From: Synaphobranchus kaupii
Taxonomy: Eukaryota; Chordata; Actinopteri; Anguilliformes; Synaphobranchidae
Reading direction: 5' to 3'
Assembly (NCBI GenBank): GCA_029718625.1
Contig: CM056389.1
Coordinates: 19,077,521-19,141,520 of the forward strand
DNA length: 64,000 nt
Shown: piece by piece, positions 1-11,850 of the stretch
Numbering within the stretch: the first letter of the stretch is position 1
Layout of the letters: each line of letters begins with the position of its first letter
Notes under the pieces: model-generated
What the model was told of the DNA's origin: nothing
What the model saw: the letters and a program-made list of their open reading frames with translations, nothing else
Database searches by the model: none
Translations under genes and position numbers: made by a program

Positions 1-2
1 TG

Positions 3-338
3 GATGCTTCAGAGCTGGGTGTGGGAGCCATTCTGTCCCAGTACTCCCCGCTGGACCGTAAAACGCACCCATGCGCATATTTCTTTCGTGCCTTAACACC
101 TGCGGAGAGAAATTACGATGTAGGGGACCGGGAGCTGTTGGCGGTCAAATTGGCGTTGGAGGAGTGGCGTCATTGGTTGGAGGGAGCCAAGCACCCTTTT
201 ACTGTCTGGACCGACCACAAAAATTTAGAATATGTCTAACAGGCCAAGACGCGCAACTCTCGTCAAGCCCGGTGGGCATTATTCTTCGCCCGGTTTATTA
301 AGCCAGATGCGCTATCGCGCATCTACGACCGCGCCGAT
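3..338 (+). pseudogene. gypsy RT/RNase H C-terminal fragment
   Basis: The frame from base 3 reads [11 protein letters not shown], then [13 protein letters not shown] and [10 protein letters not shown]. These are the family's RNase H motifs, with acidic residues in DAS, REL and TDH. A TAA at 237 interrupts it; the same frame then continues as RWALFFARF and directly KPDALSRIYDRAD. The loop expected between FARF and KPDALS is missing, so a short internal deletion has occurred. RNase H would degrade the RNA strand during reverse transcription. Confidence 0.9.
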
Positions 339-1326
339 ATGGAACCGCACCCGGAGCCCATCGTACCAACCGCCCAGATTGTAGCTCCGGTGATGTGGGA
401 GATTGAGGCGCTCATTCAAAAGGCGTTACGCTCAGACCCGGGCCCAAGTAGGGGTCCGTCCCATTGTCTGTTCATTCTGCCCGTATCAGATCGCGGGTTC
501 TCCAGTGGGGTCACTCTTCACAGCTGACGTCCACCGGACTAGGGATTTTTTGTTGCGGCGGTTTTGGTGGCCTAATATGGAGAGCGACGTGCGAGAATTT
601 GTCGCCACCTGTGCCCGCAGCAAAGGATCTCAGCTCCCACCCTCTGGCCTCTTGCGCCCCTTACCCGTTCTCAGCCGTCCTTGGAGCCATGTCGCCCTCG
701 ACTTTGTTACCAGGTTGCCTGCATCCCAGGGCAACACGGTGATCCTGGTTGTGGTCGACAGGTTTACCAAGGCGGCACACTTCATCGCCCTACCCAAGCT
801 GCCATCAGCACCAGAGACCGCCCAGCTGATGGTGGACAATGTTTTTAGGGCGCACGGCCTTCCTCTGTACGTGGTGTCCGACCGCGGTCGTCAGTTCACC
901 GCTGGGTTCTGGCGCTCTTTTTGCACCCTACTAGGGGCGTCGGTCAGTCTGTCTTCCGCTTTCCACCCGGAGACTAATGGTGAGACGGAGCGCAGTAATC
1001 AGACCCTGGAGTGCACCCTCCGGTGCTTAGCCACCTCCAAACCTACATCTTGGAGTCGTCATCTCGCCTGGGCAGAGTACGCCCACAACACGCTGCGCAA
1101 CGCCTCCACAGGTCTCTCTCCCTTTGAAGCTCAGCTGGGGTATCAGCCTCCCTTGTTTCCTGAGTTGGAGAGCGATGTGGAGGTACCATCGGCAGGGTCT
1201 TTTGTTCGGAGGTGTCGAGCAGTCTGGAGGCATGTGCACACTTCTCTCCTTCGCGCTTCGGCTAAACAGAAGGCCGCAGCCGACAAGCGTCGTCGTCCAA
1301 CTCCCTCTTATCGGGTTTGTCAATGA
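339..1326 (+). pseudogene. gypsy integrase core, frameshifted
   Basis: The linker starts in one frame (339-527), but the integrase core is read in another (403-1326), with a third frame contributing near 464-540; at least two frameshifts lie at about 440-520. The DDE residues are visible: D in ALDFVTRLP, D in VVSDRGRQF and E in HPETNGETER. The zinc-binding region reads FVATCARSKGS and seems to have lost part of its CxxC, judging from the family pattern. The frame ends at a TGA (1324) in the same frame as the following chromodomain; a CGA-to-TGA change, typical of CpG decay, would explain it (inference). Confidence 0.92.
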
Positions 1327-1752
1327 GTGTGGCTAGCCACACGGGACCTGCCTCTGCGAGTGGAATCCCACAAACTCGCACCGCAATTCGTGAGTCCCTT
1401 TATGATAACCGGCAAGATTAACCCTGTCACTGTGCGCCTTCAGCTGCCACGCTCTATGCGCATCCACCCTACCTTCCACATCTCCCGGTTGAAACCGGTG
1501 CTGGTTAGTGCTTTCGCCCCGGCCGACAACCCACTACCTGCTCCGCGGTTCTTGGAGGGGGGTCCGGTATATACCGTTCTGCGTATTTTGGCCGAGAGGC
1601 GTGTGGGCAGAGGATTCCAGTTTTTAGTAGACTGGGAGGGTTATGGCTCTGAGGAGCGTTGCTGGGTTCCCTCCAGGAACATCTTGGACCCTACTCTTAT
1701 TAGGGACTTCCGCAGAAACAGGGCTGAGGAATCACCTGGGGTCGTCCCTTAG
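1327..1752 (+). pseudogene. gypsy integrase C-terminus with chromodomain
   Basis: It continues the integrase frame after the [16 protein letters not shown] and [12 protein letters not shown] are the usual post-core GPF/Y-region motifs; [18 protein letters not shown] with [10 protein letters not shown] is a canonical chromodomain (aromatic cage W and Y, then W in CWVP). In chromoviruses this domain is thought to direct integration to marked chromatin. It ends at a TAG (1750) just before the polypurine-like stretch and the LTR. Confidence 0.9.
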
Positions 1753-1756
1753 AAGG

Positions 1757-2475
1757 GGTCCTTCTGGTAGCCTCTGGTTGTTTCTGCGGTCGTTATTTCT
1801 GTGGGCAAAGTCGGGTCAAGCTATCTGATTTTTTCCGCCTCTGTTTCAGTGTTTGAATCTCAATTATCCCTTACACCTGTTTTGGATTTCCTGCCGGTTA
1901 TAAATAGCCCAGGACTTCCACATTTCCGAAGCTTCGATATTGTCTTTGTTATTTGACATTGAAGTCGGTAAGGTATAGGATTGCGGTCTCTACGTTTCTG
2001 GTTGTTACAAATAAGAAACGTAGGTAGTCCGGTTAGAGTTAGGGTAAAAGATTTATTTAGTCTTTTTTTAGTCTCTTTTTCTCTCGTTATCCTTTATACT
2101 CCTCTACCTGTTACCTTTTGTTCAGCTCTTTCACTCCTAGAGCTGAAAAGGTAACAGGTTCTATTTCTATTTTCGTTTTTTTCGCCCTCGTTACACTGGC
2201 TTTCTTTTGTTTTTCTCTGACCTCCAGTTATACGCTTCTTGTGTGAGAATGTGAGGTTCTTTTGTTGTTTTATTACTCGCAATCGCCGAGTTTGCCCTCT
2301 TTTGGGGTTGTTTTTGTGTTGGCTTACGCCGGGAGGTTTTGATTCCCATTGTTTTTGTTTCTTATCCCCTTCTACTGCGGAGCTGTCCGCTTAGTGGTGT
2401 ATTTCTCACGATATACACTTTTAGAGCCCTTGGTTGTGGCGCTTGGTTCTCCGAACCTTACACTCCCCCCTTACA
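1757..2475 (+). repeat. 3' LTR of the gypsy element (LTR copy 1)
   Basis: The boundaries come from alignment by eye to the minus-strand LTRs at 37072 and 59623. Shared landmarks are GCCTCTGGTTGTTTCTGC near the start, a TATA-like TTATAAATAG at about 1899, GAAGTCGGTAAGGTATAGGA near 1964, and CTTACA at the end. The start is uncertain by about 10 bases. A long hairpin lies at 2106-2159. Confidence 0.8.
2106..2159 (+). other. conserved hairpin inside the gypsy LTR
   Basis: ACCTGTTACCTTTT on the left pairs with AAAAGGTAACAGGT on the right, with an inner TCAGCTCT/AGAGCTGA stem and a short loop. The same arrangement recurs in LTR copy 3 (59904-59956) and, weaker, in copy 2 (37357-37408), so the fold is probably a conserved LTR RNA structure. 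Confidence 0.75.
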
Positions 2476-3151
2476 ATTGCTTGTACCAGAAAACAAGATA
2501 TCAAGAGTCTTTTGATATTGTTGGGTCACAGACATCAGGAAGCCATGGCATGCAAAGGATATGCGACCTATTTTTTGATGCCCGAAAATGGGGGGTACTA
2601 TGTACAAAAGGTTATATAATTTCTAAACGGTACATCCGATATGGATGAAAATACACTTCACCCTCATTGTCATTATATTATCATTATATCCTTTCAAACT
2701 CAGTGCTAGAGTACAGAACCAAAATAACAAAAAAATGTGTCACTGTCCAATGCATTATGGTGCTCACTGTAAAATGCTTTGGTAAAAGCTGCCTTGCTTT
2801 CGCAACAGTCACTTCAAGTTCTCCATTCATTGCCTTACATACAGATGCAAACAAAGCAGAGTGATCCCGGCTGGTGATGAGGTCCGAGTGGTGTTATACT
2901 GTATATCAGCACTCATGGAATGCGTCTCGGCCAATCACAACGCACAGTCAGAACTAACAGCTGTATAATATTTAATATTCCTTCCCATTTCCAAAATGTT
3001 AGCTGGTTGGCATTGTAAGTCAATGAATGATGTAGCATGCTAATTATTAGCATGTTTCTTGTGTACCAATAACAAAGCAGAGCTAGAGCTGTCCCAGCTA
3101 CAGAAATTTATCGCAGTCAGATATAAAATACGGAGTATTGACGTTCAGCTT
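2476..3151. other. unassigned unique sequence
   Basis: No gene or repeat family was recognised. At 2497-2520 lies a small palindrome (ATATCAAGAGTCTTTTGATAT) whose reverse complement also occurs at 46374-46394. Confidence 0.5.
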
Positions 3152-3156
3152 GATGG

Positions 3157-5083
3157 TGTAATGGGGCGTGACGTGTGAGGAAGGAGGAGCCAAACGCAGC
3201 AAGGGGATTCAATAAGCCCTTAGGCCACTAAGGCGGGAAACCCGCAGATAAGGGAGGAGACAATACAAGGAACACAAACACCACTACAGACGCTACTAAT
3301 GGCTAACTGTCAAACGCCAAATAGAGCGTAAGGACAGGGATCAAAACAGCCAGAAATAATAAGCGCCCTGTCTCGGTAACGAGAAAAAATAAGAACGGGC
3401 GAGTAGCGTAAAGACAAACATAAAACACAAACAAACACTGCAAAATAATACGATAATAAGAGGAGGCGAAAGGAACAGATATAACGTTCCGTGGTTAGAT
3501 TTATAGGCTCGCAGTCAAACGCAAAAATGTCTACAACATCGCCCGGTCTCCCTAAGAGACGAATTGCACCGAAGGGCGAGCAGAACTACCGTTCTGAACC
3601 GAATCGCCCAAATCTCCATACACGGAGAAAGAGCACAAAAGACGAAGGGACAGCTGCACCGAAACTATCGGCTAACTGACTTACACAAGCACAAACACAA
3701 GCCCTACCTCTCAATAAGGGAAAATGTAACGAGGCGAACAGGAATAGAGATTTAACGTTCCATGGCGATATTAATAGGCTCGCAGTCCAATGAAAAAAAC
3801 AGAGGATAAACACCCGATCTCCCAGGAGAGAGAAACATTTTACAGGTGAGCCAACGGAGCACCGTCGTCCCATAACTTTACTATCCATAGACTAACGCAA
3901 GCTTAAAATGGAACAACCGCCCTAGCCTCTCAGAAAATAAATATGTAACGAGGCGAAAGAGCAGAGATTTAAGGTTCCATGGCGATATAAAAAGGCTCGC
4001 AGTCCAATGCAGAAAACCAAGAGGGTAAACACCCGATCTCCCATAAGAGAGAAACATTTTACAGGTGAGCCGACGGAGCACCGTCGTCCCATAACTTTAC
4101 TATCCACAGACTAACGCAAGCTTAAAGAGGAACAACCGCCCTAGCCTCTCAGTAAATAAAAGAATGTAACGAGGCGAAATGGAACAGAGAGCTAACGTTC
4201 CGAGGCTATTAAAAACACGCAGTCAAAAACAAACACGTCCACAACATCGCCCAAGCTCCACATAAGGAGACAACACACCCGGAGAACGAAACAGAACAAC
4301 AGTTCACAACAAAATCGTCTCGCAGGCAAAAAGGCGAACAGGACAGCTGCAACAAAAGACTTACGCAAAATAGCACGACAGCCTCAATATAAAATAAAAA
4401 CCCTGACTCACAACAAAGGGGAACGTAGTCCACGAGAAGGAGACAACAGGGAATAAACGTACCGAAGCTACTTACTGGCTTACCGAAAACCGGAAGTGAG
4501 TAGAAGCTAAAACGCCAGGTCTCTCAGTACGAATACCAATCAAAAGGCGAACAAATGGACCAGAGAAACTACTACTCTATACCTCTACGAGCTAATAAAC
4601 TAAGTAGAAGCGAAAACCCGATCTCCCTATGGGAAGACATGTGCCGAAGGGCGAGCAGAACTACAGTTCTGAACAGAATCGCCCAAAACTCCATACACGG
4701 AGGAAAAGCACTAAAAGGGCAAAATAGAGCAGAGATTTACGGTCCCAAAACTTCTACGAGATAATTAACCACCTAAGCCAGCAAGAAATAAGCCCTGCCT
4801 CTACAAAGAGACGCTAAAAATGGGCGAGTAGCCAAAATGGTACGAGCACTCACAGCCAACAATACACCACAATACAAAACAATTAACAATCAATGTAGAA
4901 GCCCCGCATGAAGGGAACGGTAGGCTTATATACATATCTCAGGTGGCTAAGACAGGTGTAACCGCTTAACAGAAACTCACCCAACTCAGCAGGGAGGAGC
5001 AAGCATCCACCAAAAGGGCAGCGCCCCCGCGTGGCCACCGAGGAAAACGACCGCATAGGACCACAGGGTCCAAAACCATGACA
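3157..5083 (-). mobile_element. large solo LTR (1927 bp) with GATGG target duplication
   Basis: On the plus strand the element runs from TGTAATGG to CCATGACA, so in minus-strand orientation it starts TGTCATGG and ends CCATTACA. A perfect 5-base duplication, GATGG, flanks it at 3152-3156 and 5084-5088. A TATA-like TATGTATATAAG (minus strand, about 4930) fits an LTR promoter. Inside are sub-repeats: about 3760-3895 resembles 3960-4110, and 3540-3640 resembles 4610-4710. No internal coding region was seen, so it looks like a recombined solo LTR. The CCATTACA end is shared with the gypsy LTR at 59623; relationship beyond that is not shown. Confidence 0.85.
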
Positions 5084-5424
5084 GATGGTGCTCATTTTAA
5101 TTTCTTGTTCTTTGCAGCATTTGACCGAACCAAACTAATCACTTAAAACATAGTTTTTTTGTTATAGCCTTTATGCGTGGCATATCACTTTAAGTGACAA
5201 AAAGCTTATTTTACAGTTATCCTGATGAAAATTCAGTTTTTACCTCCAATTGGTACAGTATGTTTAAAAATGCTGATTTGGATGGTGATGGGTGGAACAC
5301 CTTAAAGGTGGTAAATTGTAATTTCTCTTGGTTTTGGTTCATAATGACCTAACAGCAAACATACTCGCTGCCTCCTGTTAGAAACAGCTATATCAGCCTG
5401 CTTTTCCTACTCTTCTCTCTCCAG

Positions 5425-5531
5425 GGCACTGTTGGCTGATACAATGGTAAATGGGAATGCTGAGACCTTGCTCAAACAGGCCATGATCATGGCCAACCCC
5501 ATATCCTCCAGGAGACTCAGAAGTGATGCAG
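5425..5531 (+). other. candidate orphan internal exon
   Basis: A pyrimidine tract ending CTCTCTCCAG precedes about 107 bases, followed by the donor-like GCAG/GTACACTG. One open frame reads through it (LADTMVNGNAETLL, then MANPISSRRLRSD). I do not recognise the protein. It may be a real exon of a gene extending outside the window or a chance open stretch; no linked exon with matching phase was found. Confidence 0.3.
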
Positions 5532-5635
5532 GTACACTGTTCATACATTAGTTTATCCAAACACCAGACTGACTGCATCGGACCTGAATGAACTAGATAA
5601 AAATGTAGAAATGCAAAGTTTACAAGCTATTGAAT

Positions 5636-6522
5636 TATTAGTGGGCAAGCTGTAAGAGCACAATCACTTTGTTCTTAGTCTAACTTTATTAGTGGGCTAG
5701 CTGTAAGAGCACAATCACTTTGTTCTTAGTCTAACTTTATTAGTGGGCTAGCTGTAAGAGCACACTCACTTTGTTCTTAGTCTAACTTTATTAGTGGGCT
5801 AGCTGTAAGAGCACACTCACTTTGTTCTTAGTCTAACTTTATTAGTGGGCTAGCTGTAAGAGCACAATCACTTTGTTCTTAGTATAACTTTATTAGTGGG
5901 CTAGCTGTAAGAGCACAATCACTTTGTTCTTAGTCTAACTTTATTAGTGGGCTAGCTGTAAGAGCACAATCACTTTGTTCTTAGTCTAACTTTATTAGTG
6001 GGCTAGCTGTAAGAGCACAATCACTTTGTTCTTAGTCTAACTTTATTAGTGGGCTAGCTGAAAGAGCACAATCACTTTGTTCTTAGTATAACTTTATTAG
6101 TGGGCTAGCTGAAAGAGCACAATCACTTTGTTCTTAGTCTAACTTTATTAGTGGGCTAGCTGTAAGAGCACAATCACTTTGTTCTTAGTCTAACTTTATT
6201 AGTGGGCTAGCTGTAAGAGCACAATCACTTTGTTCTTAGTCTAACTTTATTAGTGGGCTAGCTGAAAGAGCACAATCACTTTGTTCTTAGTATAACTTTA
6301 TTAGTGGGCTAGCTGAAAGAGCACAATCACTTTGTTCTTAGTCTAACTTTATTAGTGGGCTAGCTGTAAGAGCACAATCACTTTGTTCTTAGTATAACTT
6401 TATTAGTGGGCTAGCTGAAAGAGCACAATCACTTTGTTCTTAGTCTAACTTTATTAGTGGGCTAGCTGAAAGAGCACAATCACTTTGTTCTTAGTATAAC
6501 TTTATTAGTGGGCTAGCTGTAA
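5636..6522. repeat. 51-bp minisatellite, about 17 copies
   Basis: The unit begins AGTGGGCTAGCTGTAAGAGC and ends TAACTTTATT, with exact 51-base spacing (for example 5640 and 5691). Variants alternate at a few positions: GTAA/GAAA, CAAT/CACT and GTCT/GTAT. No reading frame is maintained. Confidence 0.95.
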
Positions 6523-8082
6523 GCTGTAAAATTATTATTCCTGTCACATTTGTCATAGATCATGGAACCAAAATCAATAGATATGTCTTCTTTGGGACTA
6601 GAAATAATTCCATAGAACCCATTTAGAATTTTTTGAAAAACCTTTAAAAGATATCTCTTCCTAAATCATTTGACATATGAACATGGAACTTTGACCAAAT
6701 TAGAATGGCAGGTCCTAAAAAGTTACTGTAAAGAAAGTTGATACTCAAAACAAGACTAGGCAAGCCTAGCTCAGCTCGGACACCTGTATGCAGCCAGTGG
6801 GGAACATTTGACAAGGCACGGCGGATATTGTTCTGGAACATGCAGGTTGGCCTACATACCGGGACGACGGAGTGTATCTGATTCTCAAAGGTGTGTGTGT
6901 CACAGTATGTGAGTGGGAGCGAGCGAGGAGGGGAGGCGGACGTAATTTAGTTACAATGATGAGCACTATTAGAACGTTACCACTTCGTTCTAATAACGTT
7001 ACAGGTCTAATGTATTTTATATATGGTGATTAAAAACCAATCATCAACCAATAAAACATCCAGTACATTAGGACAGATTCATTTATCGAATAGCTTTTTT
7101 CACTTTAACATCTCTGTGGTAGGATAAGGCAGAGGTGACAAGATAAAATAGCAATCACGCGGCTGTTTAGTAAAAGCGTGTGCTCCCATTGAAACATGTG
7201 TGTGGGGTGTGTGGGATGTGTGTAAAAGCGTGTGCTCCCATTGAAGCATGTGTGTGGGATGTATGTGTTTTGGAGACGTAGAGCAAATTTTCATGAAGTA
7301 GCCCACATTATTCCCTCTAGTCTACAACCAAGCAATAGTGTGACATAATTTGAATTGCACACACACACGCATGGTACAAGCGTTAAGACAAAATATTACA
7401 GGTCTAAGTATAGGGTATGCGATTTATATATTGTGATAAAAATGGACATCGCATTTTTTTTTAGATACAACATTAGTTTAGTTCATAAAATATTAAGTTA
7501 TTAATCGTTTTGTTAGCCTATATGGAGAGTTGAAGTTGTTTTAATGACCTGTTTGACATTTTCTGTACACAGAGAATGCACAGATTGATAGCATTCTCAC
7601 AAGTTTCTTTACTTGTTGAAAAACAATATCTGATAACAATATCTGATAACAATATCCTCTTATCTACTCGGAGATTGTCTCCACTCCTCTCCAGAATAGA
7701 ATGTTTACTGAATGGCAACGTCCAGACAGAACAAATCAATTCCAACAGTAGCATATGACACCCGCAGATAGCCGACATACATTGTGTTATGTGGGTGGTT
7801 TAGGTCTGATCAGTTGTTTGTAATGAACGATTATTTTGCAGCCGCCTTTTTACCGTAATTACTTAATGTAGGCATAGTGACCCCTGCTTTTAACAACAAG
7901 GAGTTATACAGCAAACTTTTTACTCTAATTACTGGAAATTTTGCCATGGCGATTTCAACATCGGGGGGGGGATCAGGCAGGCAGCCAGTCAGTTACACAC
8001 AATGAAATGTTGAGGCCCGCACACACCAGGCAAAAATATGGCTGCAGTAAGCCAATAAAAATAGATGTGTGTGCGGGCCTGT
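6523..8082. other. unassigned intergenic sequence
   Basis: AT-rich sequence with no supported gene. It holds a two-copy GT-rich repeat (about 7170-7265, sharing AAAGCGTGTGCTCCCATTGAA) and a G9 run near 7965. Confidence 0.5.
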
Positions 8083-9122
8083 GTGAAGCTCACACAGCTG
8101 CTTCAGCTAGCCCACACAGCTTCTTCAGCTAGCCCACACAGCTTCCTTCAGCTAGCCCACACAGCTTCTTCAGCTAGCCCACACAGCTTCTTCAGCTAGC
8201 CCACACAGCTTCTTCAGCTAGCACACACAGCTTCCTTCAGCTAACCCACACAGCTTCTTCAGCTATCCCACACAGCTTCTTCAGCTAGCACACACATCTG
8301 CTTCAGCTAGCCCACACAGCTTCCTTCAGCTAGCCCACACAGCTTCTTCAGCTAGCCCACACAGCTTCTTCAGCTAGCCCACACAGCTTCCTTCAGCTAG
8401 CCCACACTGCTTCCTTCAGCTAGCCCACACAGCTTCCTTCAGCTCGCTCACACAGCTTCCTTCACCTAGCCCACACAGCTTCTTCAGCAAGCCCACACAG
8501 CTTCTTCAGCTAGCACACACATCTGCTTCAGCTAGCCCACACAGCTTCTTCAGCAAACCCACACAGCTTCTTCAGCTAGCCCACACATCTTCCTTCAGCT
8601 AGCCCACACAGCTGCTTCAGCTAGCCCACACAGCTTCTTCAGCTAGCCCACACAGCTGCTTCAGCTAGCCCAGACAGCTTTTTCAGCTAGCCCACACAGC
8701 TTCCTCAGCTAGCCCACACAGCTTCTTCAGCAACCCCCACAGCTTCTTCAGCTAGCCCACACAGCTGCTTCAGCTAACCCACACAGCTTCCTTCTGCTAG
8801 CCCACACAGCTGCTTCAGCTAGCCCACACAGCTTCTTCAGCTAGCACACACATCTGCTTCAGCTAGCCCACACAGCTTCTTCAGCAAACCCACACAGCTT
8901 CTTCAGCTAGCCCACACAGCTGCTTCAGCTAACCCACACAGCTTCCTTCTGCTAGCCCACACAGCTGCTTCAGCTAGCCCACACAGCTTCTTCAGCTAGC
9001 CCACACAGCTGCTTCAGCTAACCCACACAGCTTCCTTCTGCTAGCCCACACAGCTGCTTCAGCTAGCCCACACAGCTTCTTCAGCTAGCCCACACAGCTG
9101 CTTCAGCTAGCCCACACAGCTT
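8083..9122. repeat. 22/23-bp minisatellite, about 47 copies
   Basis: The unit is AGCTAGCCCACACAGCTTCTTC, with a 23-base variant containing CTTCCTTC and a CTGCTTC variant. The last ~370 bases show a higher-order pattern, because the TTCCTTCTGCTAGC variant recurs at regular intervals. Confidence 0.95.
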
Positions 9123-9230
9123 ACTTCTGTCATACTGTACATAGGAATACCTTATACTTCAGTCTTCCAGTTTAATTAAATTCCAAGAAGTATTGCTTTT
9201 GTTGTGAAAAGTTTTGTTCATATTTTTACT

Positions 9231-9497
9231 CTAGATATAGAACGTATTTCAAAAGCAGCGGGACAGGTAAAAAGCCTGACACCAGCCGGAACAAACTGGT
9301 ACTACAAGTCCGGTTACAATCAGATAATCAGGGAGTACCAGAAGAAGGGCATCATTGAGCCGAATGCTGTGTTTAGGCTGAAGACATGGGTGAAAGAAGA
9401 TCAGCACCTGAGCAAAAATACACCTGAGTACCGACAGATACTTCAGCGCATGAGACCTGAATCAAAATTCGAATCGAATCGAAGATTCCAAGTCTGA
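9231..9497 (+). other. unassigned exon-like open frame
   Basis: After a pyrimidine-rich stretch ending TTTACTCTAG, an open frame reads ERISKAAGQVKS, then GTNWYYKSGYNQIIREYQKK, then RLKTWVKEDQHL. The composition is protein-like (charged, amphipathic), unlike the simple-sequence frames around it. I do not recognise the family. It could be an exon of an unseen gene or part of an unknown transposon; no clear donor was found. Confidence 0.35.
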
Positions 9498-9577
9498 GGC
9501 AAGTCCCAAGTCAGGGCCTGAAGATAAAAAGAAAAATTAGGATTGAACAGGAATGTAACAAACAGGTGTTTTTTTTT

Positions 9578-9793
9578 CCCCATCCCAACTTTTTTGGAAC
9601 GTGATGCAGGCATCAAATTCGGAATTAGCGTATATTTACAAAAATCAATGAAGTTGATAAAGTAAAACATTAAATATCTTTTCTTTGTACTGTTTTCAAT
9701 TAAATATATGTAATAGATAATTTAGAAATCACTGCTTTCTGCTTTTATGTGCATTTTATATACTGTCCCAACTTTTTTGGAATTGGGGTTGAT
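9578..9793 (-). mobile_element. MITE with CCCAACTTTTTTGGAA ends (copy 1)
   Basis: The short element is bounded by inverted TCCCAACTTTTTTGGAA-type ends. A second copy in opposite orientation lies at 46061-46275. It has no coding capacity. This repeat is common in fish genomes; I do not assign the superfamily. Confidence 0.75.
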
Positions 9794-11240
9794 ACATGGG
9801 TCAATGACATGATGTGATTTTTTTGTGTCCGAATTCATTACTTTCCTAAAAACAATAATTTAAAAAAAACATGTTATATATCAAATTGCGCTACAATATC
9901 TCCTTTATGAGAAACCCTTCTCATTATATTGAAATTCAATTTATTTTTCGAGTTTTGGTGTTCTAAAGTCCCAAAATGTCAGGTGGTGCGACCGTCCGAA
10001 CATACATGCAGAGAACAAAACTGCAATAAAAAGGATAATTTTCTCAATAAAATTCCTAATCAAATAGTTTGGCATGATTTTTTGTTAGATTGCTTATAAA
10101 TGACGGAAAGTAGTTTAACAGTCCTATTTCAAAACTATTCTATTACTTAAAAACCTTTTGTCCGAGAAATCGACTTCTCCAAATGTCAGGGGGGGTGACC
10201 GACATAAAAACATAATTTTATGTACTGTGCCTGTAAGAAAACGATGCAACAGGGTGTGACATCACACAGAAGACCCCACAGGACCCCTGTCATGCAGTAA
10301 CAAGAGAAAGATGTATATATTTAAGAAAATGTATTTAATATTTTCAAACACATAAATTAACATCACTTGTTTCAATTGGTTTAACTGTAATTCTAGTCGC
10401 GCCACATATTGGTAACATATTGGTCGCACCACCTGACTTTCCAAACTCAATTCAAATCTAACAGGAATTAACTTGGACACCTATATACATTTTTGTCCTT
10501 GAACTCAAGTTTATACATATATTTTTTCAATCAAATACACATTTTCTGAATAAAAACTCATTTTCATAGTTTTCCAGGGGTCATACCACCTGACATGGTA
10601 AGTTGAACCAACCTCACCATTACTCAAAAACGTCAAATTATGTAATATTTTTGGGAGAGTTATTAACCTATGATATTAAGTTGTTTAAAGGTGAAAAACT
10701 CCTACTCTTCATTTTTTAAGCATTGATAAAATGTTATCTTATTGACATTACCACAGTTGCTGGCCTGAATTAAATGTAATTGTATGATTAAGTTCCAGTA
10801 TAAAATGCTCAGGTTTCAAATAAAAGCCAAATGAAACCAGAGTAAAATGCATTTACATATCCTTCTTTTTATTTAGTGAATTTCAATTGTTATTGAGCAC
10901 AATATCAGGTGGCGCAACTGGTCATGATCAGGTGGTGCGACCAGCAAATTTATATTTAAATGTATCCATTCCCATTGCAGTCTGCAAAATTAAATCAGAA
11001 ATATAACTGAAAATCTTTAAATAATGTATACAAATCATTTTTACTGTTAGAATTTTTGTTTTCTTTCTCTCTATGGAAAATAAGGTGTTTGAAAACAAAA
11101 AGAAGAGGCCGTTTCTATAAATGGAATAAAACTGCCATAAATAAAGAAATTAAAGTGGAATTTACCATGTGATGTGTATTTTACACACTACAATGATTCA
11201 TATTTGCAGATTTTCAGTAGTGGTTTTCATTTTGAAAACC
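9794..11240. other. AT-rich region with repeated CAGGTGGTGCGACC-like word
   Basis: No gene is supported. Six matches to one word occur: 9980-9993 and 10929-10942 (exact), 10187-10200 and 10906-10919 (imperfect), and in reverse orientation 10422-10435 and 10579-10592. Each contains or nearly contains the E-box CAGGTG. Confidence 0.6.
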
Positions 11241-11254
11241 TTATTTGTCATTGA

Positions 11255-11850
11255 CCCACATGCATGCATCTGCCAGTACCCTCAAACCACCTGATGCATC
11301 ATAGTGCACTCAGGTTCATTACTGGTGTTCATTTCAGAACACATCACTGCATATTATATGAGAATGTCAGCTTGACCTCTCTTAGTGCCAGAAGGGAATA
11401 CCACTGCCTTATGTTCATTTATAAAGCAGCGTTAAATAAGTTGCCATTTTATATCTGTTCCCTTTTAGAGTTTAGATCTAGTGCGCAGTATACTCATTCT
11501 CAAGAATATTTCACTCTCTGTAAACCACGTATGAATACTGAAACTGGAAAGGCTGCTTTTGCCTTCTATGCACCTTTTAAATGGAATCAGTTACAGGTCA
11601 CCCTCAAATTGGACAGACTGACGAGCATTGAGGGTTTCAGGTTTATTTTGAATGATTTTTTTCAGGAACCTTGTACTTGCTTTTCATAATGTATTTGTTA
11701 TTTTTTGTTATTTTCATATTGTTCACAGTACTTTTGTAATATTTTAATCTATTGTTGTGTTTTTCGTTGTATTCTCAGGGCGCCATTGTAAAAGAGAACT
11801 TGATCTCAATTGGCCTATCCCTGGTTAAATAAAGGTCAAAGCAAAAAGAA
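11255..11850 (+). mobile_element. 5'-truncated LINE, 3' end
   Basis: The open frame 11264-11689 reads HHSALRFITG, FRTHHCILYE and LMFIYKAALNKLP, matching the C-terminal tail encoded by the LINE at 30846-31355 (YHSALRFITG, FHTHHCILYQ). The 3' UTR ends GGTTAAATAAAGGTCAAAG, typical of fish non-LTR elements. The RT domain itself is absent, so the copy is dead on arrival. Confidence 0.85.

Larger units (their letters stand above)
1..2475 (+). mobile_element. Ty3/gypsy chromodomain retrotransposon, 3' part, decayed
   Basis: Order along the plus strand is RNase H, integrase, chromodomain, then an LTR, which is the order of Ty3/gypsy chromoviruses. The 5' part lies outside the window. Frames are broken by stops, frameshifts and deletions, so this copy cannot be autonomous. 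The 3' LTR resembles two further LTRs in the window on the minus strand (37072 and 59623). Confidence 0.93.

Noticed and set aside
5636..6522. CRISPR or coding repeat
   Set aside because: The 51-bp units have no unique spacers, and stops occur in all frames (for example TAG in CTAGCTGTAAG).
8083..9122. CRISPR-like array
   Set aside because: Units are contiguous with no spacers; it is a minisatellite in a eukaryotic genome.
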